From Pelargonium nanum (lineage: Eukaryota; Streptophyta; Magnoliopsida; Geraniales; Geraniaceae), in assembly GCA_036897485.1 (NCBI GenBank), contig JAYMTF010000092.1:1-55459 (forward strand): a DNA stretch of 55,459 bases, read 5' to 3'. The notes under the pieces were generated by a model that did not search any database, was not told the DNA's origin, and was given only the letters and a program-made list of their open reading frames with translations. This document shows positions 9,240-21,929 of the stretch, one piece after another. Made by a program: the position numbers and the translations under genes. How positions within the stretch are numbered: the first letter of the stretch is position 1; each line of letters begins with the position of its first letter.

Positions 9240-12200
9240 ATGCCCTCATTTCCTCATCCCGGCTCTGTCACTATCTGCGAAATCAATCGAGATTTGAGTA
9301 CAATCCTCTTCCTCTCTCTCACTCTCTCTCTCTCGCTATTTCACACTCTCATTTCAATTTATCAAAACACCTTTGTATCTGCAGTTACCGCCGACAGCTT
9401 TTCCGACGAAAAAGCCAAGGACACCTATGGAAAACTTCTTGTAAGTCCTCTTCTTTACTGGGTTTCGCTTCGAATTTTGAAATGATGGGTCGGTTATTCG
9501 ATTTACTGCAGGGAATGGTGTTCAGTCCGATACCGTTTCAGTTCGATCAAACGGTGTCTGCTGCTCCGGAGCAGGATTCGGAGCAAGAGGAGACCACAAA
9601 TGGCGAGACTGTTCAGAGCAGCAGCTTTGTTGCAGCACTAAAGGGTTTCCTCAACAACTCTGTGAATCGGGTTTTTCAGCCCAATGATGTCAGTTTTTCC
9701 TCTCTTGATTGTTTATCAGTGTGTTTTATTGTATGTGATTGCATTTGCATGAAGTGGAATGTGAAGAGTGTTTGATTTTGAGCGTTCAGCAATCATTTTC
9801 TCTCTGGGGACTTTTATCAAACACTTGGTGGGCACTTTAAAGAAGCAATTTTTGGGGTTATCTACTGATGGGTAGTTCCTATTTTGCAGCATTTAGGCTG
9901 CACTAGAAATGGAGTATTAGAATGTATTCTTTTAGGCAGAGTACGGATTATAACTTTTTATTTAGGAATGAGAATGGGATTATCATTGTTCATGTTTGGA
10001 ACACTATTTTTTGGTCATGAAAATAGCCCTTGAATGTGAATCTCATTCCCATTTTTCTATCCCACTTCCTTCCACAAGTGTTATCCCAACACTACCTTAT
10101 GTATGATTGCATTAGCATGTAATATGACGAAGTTCGATGGTGAGTATTTAGCTCTCTTTATCTCTCTGAGAACTTTTATCAAACACTAGGTGGGGACTTT
10201 GCAGTGGGAGATTTTGGGGTTACTCACTAATGCCTCTGTCAATATGGATTCAGTCAGACTACCATTCATATGGGTGGCTTGTATTTTGAAGCATAAGAAA
10301 TAGCAAACTAGCAAATAATTAAAGGTTCTTAATCTTTGTTCTCATGTCGTACTCATTATAGGTGAACTTGTTACCGGAGGTTGATCTTCAAGGAGTAAGC
10401 TGGCACCAACATAAGCGTATCATTGCCTTTATCTCTGGGGTAAATCAAGTAACAGTCCGTGATTATGAGGATTCAGGTCAGTTACATATTTTAGTAGGAG
10501 CAGTAACTTATCATTTTTATCAGTCCAATTTTTGTCGTTGCTTCTTTATTTGTTTTTGGTTTTTGTCATTTGCTTCTTAGACAACTCCATATAACTTGAT
10601 TTTTATGAATGCCGGACAGATAGCAAGGATCCGTGCAATTTGACTAACGAGTCCCAAAGAGATGTTAAAGTTCTTGAGTGGAGGCCAAATGGTGGAAAAA
10701 CACTTGCCGTAGCATGCAAGCAAGTATCAAAATTGCTCTTATTGAGAATTCATCTAGTCAAGTTCAGTTAGCTATGGCGTAAATGTTTGTTATTTATTCA
10801 TAATTGGATTGGATTTACTCTTCAGGGGTGGAATTTGCATCTGGGCTGCGTCTTACCCAGGCAACACAGCCTCTGTGAGATCTGGTGTTGCTTCATTTTT
10901 GGGATCCCTCTCTAGAGGCACTGGAATTAGATGGACTCTGGTGGATTTTCTTCGAGCTCATAACAATGAACAAATTACTGCACTCTCATGGAGTCCTGAT
11001 GGAAGATATCCAAACCAATCCCATATTGTTATTCCATGTTTTTCTATACCTTCTAAATATCATTATCAGGTTGAGAAGTTTATTAGTTCTCTTATTTAAG
11101 ATTTTGTTTGATATTCACTCTGCAATATTTATTTCCCTAGTTTTCTTATATTTCCTAAGTTTCTATTTGTCATCAATCTGGATTTTCCTTGACCTGTTTC
11201 TACATATTTGGCATCTGCCTCTTATGAGAGCTCGTCATTCACCATATGGGATATCGCTCAAGGTAACAGTATTTCCTGAAATTGTCGTGGTTGGTTTTGT
11301 TTTTTTGGGAATCCCTTGTGCTCACAAATTAATGGACTTGCTTGGTGGGTATCTTTAGATATAAACATATGGTATTAGTATGTTGTCATTAGTGTTCTTC
11401 TTCTTTCTCTGTTTTTATGTTTTATCTATGCTTAAGCCTTTTCTCATGTCTCTGGTTAATTTAATATATTAGGATTCTGTATGCATGTGGGATACATATT
11501 AGAAATAATTTGCCTGACTTCTTCGGTTTGGCTGGCTACCTTATATCCAACTTACCTGTTTAATGATAGGTTAGTTGCATGGATTAGAATTTGGCAGAAA
11601 TGAGATGGATTTCTGTAACCTTAAGCTCATGATTGGAGCCTTTTTTCTGTGTACATGTGTCTATATACACTTGTATTTGTAAAGTTGTGATGAATAACTA
11701 ATCTATATAGAGCTTGGGACCCAATCTTGAGGGTTTCAAGTAAGCTCCTTGGACCCCTCAACTATAGATATGATGAAACAGAGAAGAAGCTCTTGTTGCA
11801 ATCTTCCCTTCTAACATAAATGGCTGTTATTTTGACTTGTAACTTTAATTATAGATATTGAATTTGTGTGTATAATAGTTTCAACTTTCAATTCTCAAAT
11901 CCTTAAACTTATTTTGTTTTATTTTATTTTATGAAATGATTGTTTAATTTCCTTATACTGTTGGCAGGGTTGGGGACACCTGTTCGTCGGGGACTAGGAG
12001 GGATATCAATGCTTAAATGGTCACCTACTGGAGATTACTTCTTTGCCGCAAGATTGTATGCTTCATTTACTATTTTGCATCAGTACTGTGGATTGAATGT
12101 CTGTACCTCTGATTGAACATGCCCAGTTACTGTCTTCTCCTTGCAGCGATGGAACATTTTATCTTTGGGAGACAAACACGTGGACATCTGAACCATGGTC

Positions 12201-15200
12201 TTCAACAAGTGGCTTTGTCACGGTATCTGAAACTAATACCTTCATCGTTCTTAAATATTATATGAGGTCATGTTTAAAAGTTTTTGAAATGATTGTAGTA
12301 GTATATGCTTTTATGCTAACTTTTTTATGGTCTGAATTCCAATTTTCAGCATTGCTGTAGATCATGCGAGTTCAGTTTTCTGTCCTTTTAGTTATTTTTT
12401 TTACTTCTCATTATGTGATTGGGTTGGAGACTGACAAGACAAGATCGAACTAGTTTTATTTTTAGTTTTCAAATTTTGAAATTTTAGTTAATACGAATTG
12501 TCAATTTGTCATTATATAATTAAAAGTTATGGACAAATAGTATAAGCCAGTTATTTGTGCATCTTCCCCTGTTGTTTGTTACTTTGAAAACTATTTTCTT
12601 GGCTAGCTAAATATATAATAAAATATCTACAAGTTTCAGCTCTCAACCTTGTCTTGTATTATAGGGGGCAACATGGGATCCTGATGGGCGTATGATTCTG
12701 ATTGCTTTCTCTGGTTCTTCAACATTGGCTTCTATTCATTTTGCGTCAAAGCCTCCATCATTAGGTAAACTAACTTTTCTTCCAAGTTCTTGTATTGATT
12801 CATGTACTGAACTGTGCCAAGCATTTTAGCGGTAGAACTACAGGCATGACACCATGTGTTGATTGTTTATCTATATGATATTATCCTTATGACGTTGGAT
12901 AAGTTTATATAAAGACTCAGTCAACACAATAAACAAATGAGAGTACCTGTGCATATGTTGGACTCTTTAATTTTGATAGAGGGCTACTTATGAAATTGAA
13001 CAAAATTAGTCTAAATAAATAAATAAAGAATATTTTGATCATAGTTTTCAATGAATCATTAACCATTACTAGCTTCTTATCAGTTAATGCTTGGCAAAAT
13101 ATTGCTTAAAATGTTTCATTTTCTTCTGGAGCTAAGATCTTACTTATGACGAACTTGATTATTAACGTCTCAAAATTTCTTTTTTTTCTTGGGGATCTTT
13201 AAGCTAACATATCTCCTCAAACAAATTGGAAGTGTTTTTCTGTTTTGTCAAATGAGACTTCTAAATAATAATTATGTCTTAAAGCATCTGATGTTTCATA
13301 AGATAACCCTCGCTGGTGAACTACTGAGGGATATTCCTTGCTGAGCACAGTTTACCCATTCCGTCTTAAATGCTAAGTATAGCTGCATTACCAAGATTTG
13401 CAACACGAAACTAGTGATCTAATTTGACTGATTGTGAACTCCTGCTACTTCAGAAAAAAAGAGAGGAACAGAAACAGTCATCTCCCAACCTTTTCGTCGA
13501 TTATGAGTTTTCCCTGTCCGCTTCTGAAAACTCATGTGCATTTGCAATGCCAAAGACAAAGAATGATAGTTACTTCTGCTTATCAATTAAAGGAACTTTG
13601 CTGTCAAACTAAATGGAGAGGGACGAAGTTACATGTTGCAATTCACACTGTATATATCAAATACACTAATGGTGTGTTTGGGAACCAACTTTTGATTTCA
13701 AATGTTGGATTTGAGCAAAATGAAGTGTTTGGGAACTCCAATAATTTGGATTTGGATTTGAGTCAAATCCAATAGCATTCAAAACATGCTTAAAACATGA
13801 GATTTCAAATGAAAGCTCTTACCTTGTCATTTGAAATTCTTTGATTTCCCAAACTTTATATCTGTATTATAAATACAACATCTCAAATCCAAAATTTCAA
13901 ATGACGAAGTTCAAATCAAATCCATGTTCCCAAACGCAACCTAATTGGTCTATTAAGTTGTGGCTCTATCTTAGATCGTATGTAATTAGTAAGAGAACTG
14001 GTGAATCTATTTTGCGGAAGATGTAATGTCTCGGATATGATTTGTAAATATTATATGTTACTGGAGTTTCTAGCTTTAGATTAATGTTAATGATTTTGGT
14101 GTCTCCAGATTTTTTAACTTTTTTTTTTGTGTTTAAAACTTCGTTTGGATTCTATTGCTCTAAAACTAGGCTTAATTTGCTTCTATACGTACTTGAAGTT
14201 ACTTTTTCTTATATGATTGTATTGTCCAGATGCACACCTACTGCCAGTTGATTTGCCAGAGATAATGTCCTTGACAGGCAGGTAGATTTTCAACCACTTT
14301 TTATTTCCTTTTTCCATTTTAGTATTTGGAATGCAATTGAACTACTATATGTAAGGCCATGCATGACTCTTCACATCATATAATACTTTTTCTTGGAACT
14401 GCTATTTTTCTGAAGTTCATGTTTTCTGAGTGTTCTTTGGTTTGTGTTTTATTTTTCCCATTATTCTAGATCCTTGTCAATTTTATTTTCTTTTCAGGAG
14501 AAAATAGTTATGTTATCTTTGATAAAATATTCTCCTCGGTCCAGTGAATGTAAATGAAGATTATTATTACTTTTTTTTCTTCGCTGTTTTCCATTAATTT
14601 GAATGTTTCAGATTTAAGTGTTTTAACCTTTATTTCTAATTTAAGACACTTTTGGTCCTGTCTAACTGATAAGAATAAGTGAATCCCCGTCAGTTCATGT
14701 CCATGATATTGTGAGCAATACCCTATATAGCAAATATAGCTTCCAAAATATGGCAATTGCTTAACAGAGATGATGATAAAGCAGTTGATACATTACATGT
14801 TAGATCGGAATGAGTATGTTCTCATCTTGCACAATCTTTCACGCAGTAAGGGAATAGACAAAGTTGCATGGGATGCTTCAGGGGAGCGGCTGGCTGTATC
14901 CTTTAAAGGTGGAGATGAATTGTACAAGGGACTTATTGCCATTTACGATGCTAGGAGAACACCCTTAATTTCTGCTTCGCTAATGTGAGTATTTTTTTTG
15001 CTAATTCTATCACAGATATCTTTACTTCTTTGTATGTGGTACATTCAGAGGTTAACATGGCTGTTAAACTTGAGCCAATGGACCTACACATTAGCTTCAT
15101 TTCCTTTTAGATATATAAAAGGCCCATTTCCTTTTAGAATGTCGTCTAACCAACATTGGAAGAGAAAAAAAATGATGATTACTTATTCACTTCTGGAACT

Positions 15201-16339
15201 GGTGTTGGTTGGGAATGTAGTATGAATTTATCTTTACTTCTCAAAATGGATTTATGTTTTGGGGATAAATCTTTCTGCATCCCTGGACTGTTCAAAATTT
15301 TTAAAATACCCCTTAAAAAATGGTTATGCACTTCTTCTTTTTTAATGCAAATGTTCTTACACTTTTCAGAATCTATGGTTTTCCCCCTTCATGAATCAAC
15401 TAAAAATGAAAAGTTGGCCGATACATATGTTTTATGGCTACATGCAAAGGTCAACGCAAAAATCACCACAAAAAATTCCCGTAAAGATGCATGACATCAA
15501 CACAAGAATAACTCGAATCGAAGATTATAACACAAAATTATGATTTTTTATTTTACTTATATGACATTTATTTGAAAACTAAAAGTGAAATGAATGACAA
15601 AAATGCCATTTTATGGGTCTGTAATTGTCATCAACCGAGTTTTTGGAGGTAAACCACACTTTTTACCGGTCCGGGTGTAAACATTAAAAAAGAAGAAGTT
15701 ATGGGCTAAAACTTGTACTTTTGAACAATACAGGGTTCAGAAAGATTGAACCCCATGTTTTTGAATGTAGTAACCTTTGTGAGCTGGGTTGGATGTGGTA
15801 TTATATTTATTTCCATGCATTGTTAATTGATCATGACATGTTTGATTTATTTTTGTATATTTAATGTACTCAAGCAATAAATAATTAACCAATAATATAC
15901 TGTGAATCCAGTGGCTTTATTAGAGGACCTGGGGACAATCCTCAACCGATAGCATTTTCATTTCACGACAAGTTCAAACAGGGACCTTTACTTTCTGTGG
16001 TAAGTCCTCTTAAATGGCTTAATTCTTTTGCATTTTGATTCCTATGCCTTTTGATGAGCCTGTTAGTATTTACATATGGCTAGCTACTTGGGCGTTTTAA
16101 TTTTCACACACTGACATGTGAGCATGGCATCCACTGTACTAAATTTGTATGCATACATGGGCGGATATAACAATGGTGATTGAATGAATAAGTGCCTCGA
16201 TATCAATGCATTAACCAGCATCCTTATATATCAGACATAAGTTGCAAATTCAGAATCACTTCAACTTTTTATGCAGTGCTGGAGCAGTGGATTTTGCTGT
16301 ACATACCCTCTCATATTCCGATCTCATATTCTTCCTTAG
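9240..16339 (+). CDS. AAAS: ALADIN, WD-repeat nucleoporin
   Basis: Component of the nuclear pore complex, needed for its assembly and transport role. Rebuilt as 14 exons: 9240-9297, 9385-9440, 9512-9688, 10362-10476, 10620-10719, 10826-11005, 11204-11262, 11968-12055, 12147-12222, 12665-12764, 14230-14281, 14847-14984, 15912-15999, 16277-16339; 1350 bases, 449 aa, close to the length I remember for the Arabidopsis protein. The start MPSFPHPGSVTICEINRDL is typical of plant ALADIN. WD-like blades include VKVLEWRPNGGKTLAVAC, ITALSWSPDGRYLASASY, SMLKWSPTGDYFFAA, GATWDPDGRMILIAF and DKVAWDASGERLAVSF. It ends CTYPLIFRSHILP. Two introns are unusual: GC-AG after exon 5 and AT-AC (U12-type) after exon 6. 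Introns 10 and 12 are long, and intron 10 holds a MITE. Confidence 0.96.
10720..10825 (+). other. GC-AG intron of ALADIN (intron 5)
   Basis: The frame needs ...AVACK-GGICIWAAS. Only a donor at TGCAA|GCAAGT with acceptor TTCAG|GGGTGG gives it; the nearby GT at 10723 gives the wrong frame. The GCAAGT hexamer is the classic strong GC donor. Confidence 0.85.
11006..11203 (+). other. U12-type AT-AC intron of ALADIN (intron 6)
   Basis: The 198-base intron begins ATATCC and ends CTAC. Its branch site, TTCCTTGAC (11185-11193), is a perfect U12 match, with the branch A about 11 bases from the acceptor. Splicing gives the conserved blade ...SPDGRYLASASYESSSF in frame. This is a minor-spliceosome intron by all three signals. 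Confidence 0.93.
13671..13941. mobile_element. MITE, Tourist/PIF-Harbinger-like, in ALADIN intron 10
   Basis: 271 bases with imperfect inverted ends: GGTGTGTTTGGGAACCAAC on the left and the reverse complement of GGTTGCGTTTGGGAACATGG on the right. It is flanked by the direct repeat TAAT. The GG..GTTTGG end suggests the Tourist/Harbinger group, though hAT is possible. No coding capacity. Confidence 0.6.
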
Positions 16340-16374
16340 GTACGTTCTTTAAAATGTTGTGTATGCCATACATT

Positions 16375-16607
16375 AGAGCTGCCAATTTGGATCAGGGTTG
16401 GGTTGGTAAGACTGAGCCCAGCCCCCAAGAGATGCAAGTTTCGGGCTGCGGTCGGGTCGGAATGTGGGTTTTACGTAGAAAATGTACATGTTTTCCTGAT
16501 TTGATCCACACTTTGCCACGGCAAACCCAATCCAATCCAACCCGAACCCACAAAAATACGGGTTCGATTTCAGGTGCTTGTGGGTACTGGCCCAACTTTT
16601 CTGCTCT
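16375..16607 (-). repeat. CCCG-rich dispersed repeat (family A)
   Basis: It starts AGAGCTGCCAATTTGG and ends with AGAGCAGAAAAGTTGGG in inverted form. The interior holds CAAACCCAATCC and GTGGGTTCGGGTTGG phrases. The same ends and interior recur near 23275, 26150 and 27059. It is just downstream of the ALADIN stop and may lie in its 3' untranslated region. Confidence 0.6.
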
Positions 16608-17588
16608 AACATACAGGTTTACCTCCCACTCAAAGATCTATGCAATTAATCTCTATTTTTCTATGGCCGTCTTTAGGTACTCTACAAAACGGAACTGGAA
16701 ATTCTAATTACGGTCGATCATCATTCAATGTTGCTCGGTTGATAGAGTGGAGGAATTCTTTGGCAAGGTACTTAAAACCGCTAGCTCTTGTACCAAAAGT
16801 TATGTATAACCCGGTAATAGAAACCATGTATTTGTCTGTGTAGGTTGATCTAACTGCTTCTTGTTGCGGCTGTTGTTGGGAATTATGCGTTTTTTACCGA
16901 TGAATCATGAATTTTGATATATTTTGCTGAAAATATTTAGTTTTATCCAAAAGAATTGAAGGCAATTTCATTGGATGGTATTCATTTTAATTTTGAATAT
17001 TATGCAAGTGATGTATTATATGAACGTTCTAAATTCTAGCATGTCTTTTCAGAAATTATGTTATGTATCAGCCAAAATTGAATTTGTTCTTTTCAACTCC
17101 TTTGCAAGTATATATAGCAAGGGCTTATTTTGTAAAGGACATTGTGTGTGTGTATATGACACATGCTATCCAAAGGAAATTGGCAAGGATGTTTGTTAAA
17201 TGATAATTAGTTCCTATTTGTTAAAAGGATAGTGTATATTAGAGGTGGCAATCGGTTGGATTGGAATGAAACATGAGATCTGATAATATAATCGGATCAG
17301 ACAAGATTGGACAAGATTTAGATTTTTAGTGTAAAATGAATGCAATTGATCAGATCAGATTTTGGTCAGATTGGATTTCGGATACTAGCATATTCAAATT
17401 GGTGACTTTAGTGTGCATGTATAATTGTATATGCCCATCTTATAGTACCAAAACATTTAAACTAATACCGTACATAGTTTGGAATGGCAATTGTTGGTTT
17501 CAAACTTCATCCCCATTTTCATTTGAGAATTTTTTTTTTATTATCCATATGCAGTTGTGCACATTCAATTTTTTTAAATAAAAAAACA
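16608..17588. other. intergenic downstream of ALADIN
   Basis: No gene recognised. Around 17243-17400 a stretch begins AGAGGTGGCAATCGGTTGG and repeats GATCAGA/GATTGG words; it is probably a diverged member of the dispersed repeats with GGCAA ends. Confidence 0.4.
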
Positions 17589-19012
17589 GGAATAATTACA
17601 CGTACTTACGCTCAACTATACCTTTTTTTAATCTTAGATACTCTCAATTTTTGTATTTGACTATTGAATACCCTGAAGTACGTCAAACATCTTTCTGTTA
17701 CATTTTCCATTTGTTAGGTGGCAACAAGATTAAAATACCCTCCTAACTCAAAATTAAACTCCAGCCAAACAGGCCCTTAGATGGTTTGAATTAAAAAAAA
17801 AAACACCCTAAACCTAAGCTCCTCTCTCTCACATTTGTCTCACATCTCTAACTCCTCTTCTTCTCCGGCGACGGCCGGTCTCCACCGACAACGACCATAT
17901 GGTGCAATAGCTTCGGCGCTAGCGTGCTTGTGTCTCCGGCAGCACGGTCTCAGATCCGGCAACGGCGAGCTGCATTTTATCGGCTTCGTCCGCCTCCTCG
18001 TCAGGAACTTCTTTCCACCAGAGCAACTCGTCGAGGTTGTTTGAGGCGGGGTTCGAAGGAAGTCGGTGAGGGAGAGACCCAGGAAGGAATCCGGCCGCAG
18101 TCCACCAGGTTTGGCCGAGAAAGGGTGGCAGTTTCTTGATCATCGACATTGATGATTTTGTTTTTTTTAATCAATTCTTTTGTTGTGTTTAGCTGAGGAT
18201 TTGAGGAAGCAGCACATTAGTACATGTACATATATAACTGAGATTGATAATCTGTGCAGAGAAATAGAACATATAAAGATTTGATTAATTGGGTAATTTT
18301 TATAGCATTGAGCATTGATTGATTGTGTGATTCAACTAAAAGATGATGAAATTTATGGATTGAAGGAGACAACAAGTGGGTATTGTGTGATCCTACAAAA
18401 AGAAGGTGTTTTTAGTGTGAATTTGTTTGTTGGAATGATGTGTATTCATTTCTGGAAATGCTGTGTAAAAGAAAAGCATACTCTTGTTTCAGCAAAGTGA
18501 AACCCAAAAAAATTTCAGCAATGTGAAAGTACTTGAAGCTTGGACAATGGAGATTTTTTGCTTTGATTTGTTCTTGACTTTGATTTTTTTCCCAGATCTG
18601 TTTGTTAGATGAGATTGTTGTTAAATTTGTTATAATTTTATTGGACTTAGAGAATGCTAATGTCTATGTTAGAATTTGTATTGAAATTTGAATGGTTTGT
18701 TTGACTACTGCCGGAAATTTGAATGAAAAAAATTACTTTATGTTTTTCGGAAAATGCATGAGTCGCTGGAAACTTTGAAGTTTCCGGTGAAGTAATGATG
18801 AACATGTTCTTGATGAAGAAGGGTATTATAGTGAAGGGTTTTTTAGGAATTAAAAAAATGTGGTCAGGTGCTGGGCACATGACTGGATTAGTGACACTTT
18901 CTGTCAAACTTAACTGACGAAAAGATGTTTGACATACTTCAGAATATCCAATAATTAAATGCAAAAGTTGATGGTATCTATGGTTAAAAAGAGGTATAGT
19001 TGTAATTATCCC
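17589..19012. mobile_element. MULE-like element with long terminal inverted repeats, possible Pack-MULE
   Basis: About 1.4 kb between inverted repeats of roughly 110 bases: left 17589-17705, right 18890-19012 (shared GGRATAATTACA, ACTATACC, TCAAACATCTTT). Flanks AAAAAAACA and AAAGAAATA agree at 7 of 9 bases, a possible degraded 9-bp target duplication. The interior holds a GC-rich block (about 17860-18140) that stands out from the AT-rich surroundings, with open frames on both strands but no recognised domain. This fits capture of a host gene piece, but no donor gene was identified. It is related in its ends to 34170-35132. Confidence 0.7.
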
Positions 19013-19023
19013 AAAGAAATACT

Positions 19024-19236
19024 TCTTAAATGTTTTGTTTCATTTTTCAGAAAGTTAGTTATGTATGAATTATCAATAATGTCTCTATAATCAATTAGAT
19101 ATTTCTTGAGTTTGTAAAACACATGTTCATGAAGATGGAAAGGTAAATTTACAACACTAACTAACTTTTCCTTAACTTTTCTTAAAATAGAAAGGAGTAC
19201 ACTATTTTGGGACGGATGCAATAGTAAACATGTTAA
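19024..19236 (-). mobile_element. degraded Stowaway-like MITE
   Basis: It shares AAAGTTAGTTATGTATGAAT, CTAACTAACTTTTC and a GGGACGGA end with the intact Stowaway-like element at 50331-50573. The left end is lost. Confidence 0.5.
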
Positions 19237-20574
19237 TCATGGTCAAATTTTCCGACACGGAACAATCATATAATTTTAGTTGTAGTACTAAATTTCACCT
19301 AAACACGATTGAAATAATATATATATTAGTGATGATATATGAAAAATGCCCGCAATGAAATTGCCACGTGTATTAAGAGTCTACCTAAGTCTCTTTAATT
19401 TTCAAAGTTGAAATCAAGACATGGTCGTTTGGAGTGAGTATGAATCGAAGATGGGCATGAAATAAGCCTCCATAAGAGGCTCAATAAGTTGGTTATTACA
19501 AGATGATGGTGCCGAGAAAAGATTAGAAAAAATGAGAGTTAATTTAAATTAAGAATGATTATGGAAATAACTTGTAATATCCAACTTATTGAGCCTAAGT
19601 CTCTTCGATTAATATGGTCCAATTCAGGTTAATATGAGTCACAACCCACTTCCAATACCCGCTTTGAGCCAAGTTATTTCCATATTCATTCTAATTGGAC
19701 CATATTAACCGTTAATCCGTCTGAAAGCATAAATTTAGACCAAATGACCATTCTAGTCCTTTTTATGACTCATATTTACTCTAAGAGCTACTCTAGACTA
19801 ATGAAACCCTCATATAAATCGTGTTTGGACCCTTTAGACCTTGTGTCTCATATCTAACTCCTAAGCCAGTCTAGCGTAACGAGATCACTCCAAAGTCATT
19901 GTCGGCAATCCCAAGATTTAATTTAAGCCTAAAAAAAGACCACCCCCATTTTACAAATTCCACCCAATCAGGTCCATCCAGTTTGTATTTTAAAAAAACA
20001 TTGCATGTTTCGATTTAGTTCCTTCAAATGAATATTTTTTTGTTTCTAAACAACTTAAAATTATTGCAACACTTTTACATATAACTAACAAGTTTCCACT
20101 CTTAGTCTAGTAGAACACGAGCTAATGAACTTAGTTTTGCAATACTTAAAACAATTATTTACTAATTAGTGTCTCAAGTTGCTATTTTCTTCGAAAACAA
20201 TCTCCTTACATTTAGGCACATTTGTAGCATAAATACAAAGATATGTAAACAACCTACCTAATTTGTTATTTACTTTTGTGCAGTTTAGGTTGTTGGGTTG
20301 TTTATGCCATTGATGAGAAACTTCGATGTGTGTTAAGACAACATAAATACAGTATGATTAGTTGCTCAATTGAAAAATGTTAACTGATTTAAAGATGAAA
20401 TTAAGTGAATATCAAAAAGGTCAAAAAATCAATTGCATTTTTCTCTCATCTTTATAGTTCACCAAAATTTCCACTAGAGACTCATGACTCGTGCATAAAT
20501 AAGTTCTTTAAAAGAGCTTTCATTTAAGTAACCGTTTTTTATGAAGAACTTAATATCGTCCTTCAAATTTTGCT
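19237..20574. other. intergenic, no gene seen
   Basis: AT-rich spacer. Short internal echoes such as TTGAGCCTAAGTCTCTT/CAATTCAGGTT around 19480-19720 (for example the phrase CCATATTAACCG with its partner ATATGGTCCAATTCAGGTTAA) suggest an old inverted-repeat element, not resolved. Confidence 0.35.
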
Positions 20575-20695
20575 TACGTGACATCCTCTTACAGAGGCAG
20601 TTGCCTCTCACTGAGTCGGGTGGAGTCGAGTTTCGTGTCAGAAGAGAAGAGGTACCCGGTTGTGTAGCTCAACCGACAAAAACAGAGAAAAAAAT
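20575..20695 (+). repeat. SINE-like element upstream of PSRP5
   Basis: Its 3' end (GGTACCCGGTTGTGTAGCTC, then AACCGAC and an A-rich tail) matches the ends of the copies at 2645 (+) and 52411 (-). A degraded box-B-like word, GGAGTCGAGTTTC, lies upstream. It ends about 170 bases before the PSRP5 start codon, so it may lie in the promoter or leader. Confidence 0.5.
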
Positions 20696-20864
20696 GAGGC
20701 AATATTACCAAACAAGCACTAATAGTTGTAGTAGCAACTACATGTTACCAAAAACCCCCCCTTTATCCACCAAAGCCAAAGGGCAGGGAAAGAGGCTATC
20801 CGCCTTATCCACAGACAAAACCCACAAAATCGAAACCATAGCTTACACTCACAGAGCTAACACT

Positions 20865-21929
20865 ATGGCTCTCCTCTCTCTCCCTCCTCTTACCGCTCTC
20901 TCTCCGCTTCCTTCTTCTTCTCTCTCCTCATCTCTATCCATCAATGCCGCTCCAGGTATGTTTCTCTCTTATTTTCAATTCAATGGATTTGTGTACTGTG
21001 TTGTGCTTCAATTTTGATTACGACCCTTTTTTTTATATTCTCTTTTTGTTATCTGGGTTTCGTATACTTGCATTTTCAATGAAACCCATTTGAGAATTTT
21101 GTGTTTTGTTTTCAATTCCTTGATTGCTGTAAACCTGAATTTGATCTTGTTTGTGGTTTAATCTCCAACCCTTTTGCAAATTTTCTGTTTTGTTTTCAGT
21201 TGCTTCATTGCTGTAATTTGTAATTTAAACTATCTTATTTGCAGTTGAATTCAAACCCATTTGCGACCCATAATCTTACATATGTTTTTTTTTCTTGAAT
21301 TTGATTTGAATTTTGGAATTTGAAATATAGTACTGTTTCAAATACAAATATATTGTTTGAGGAAACTGAAATTTAGGTCTTAATTATAGTTTAAATTCTA
21401 TAGGATTTGAGTCAAATTCTCTGTGCGTATGTCATTGTATTTGGCTCAAATCCAAGAATCCAAACAAACCATTTGTAGTTTAAGTTGAACCCGTTTGTAA
21501 CTTTTTATAGTCTCGGTTTTGTTTTTCTTGCACTTCAACTGAATCAGTATGTGATTCGTGTTTCGGGTTTCAGTTTCCAGGTTGCTCTTGAAATCCATCG
21601 ATCTTCAACCTAAGGCTTTTGCTGGGTTTCAAATTGTTACATCCCTTACCAAGAACAGAAGGACTACTTTGATTGTCAAAGCTTCGGAGGGAACTGATGT
21701 TGTGGGTCCGACCGAGGGCGGTGAGCCCCCTTCTGAGACCCCGACAGCGGTTGTTCCAGTGGACCAACTTCCGTTGGAGTCAAAGGAGAAGGAGAGGATG
21801 GAGCAAAAACTGAGGATGAAATTGGCCAAAAAGATAAGGCTTCGGAGAAAGAGACTTCTTAGGAAGCGGAAACTGAGGAAGAAGGGCAGCTGGCCACCTT
21901 CCAAGATGAAGAAGTTGAAGAACATATGA
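20865..21929 (+). CDS. PSRP5: plastid-specific 50S ribosomal protein 5 (PSRP5, cL37)
   Basis: Small basic subunit of the chloroplast large ribosomal subunit. Two exons: 20865-20955 and 21574-21929, 447 bases, 148 aa, in phase with a GT-AG intron. The N-terminus MALLSLPPLTALSPL with a serine-rich run is a chloroplast transit peptide. An acidic, proline-rich middle follows (GTDVVGPTEGGEPPSE), then the conserved domain: LPLESKEKERMEQKLRMKLA and a very basic end, KIRLRRKRLLRKRKLRKKG, closing with WPPSKMKKLKN. This closely follows the Arabidopsis protein as I remember it. It lies about 4.5 kb downstream of ALADIN on the same strand. Confidence 0.95.

Noticed and set aside
14768-14846. An earlier acceptor (TTAACAG) for ALADIN exon 12 that would add 79 bases
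   Set aside because: 79 is not a multiple of three, so it shifts the frame; the acceptor at 14846 restores the conserved LTGSKGIDKVAWD.
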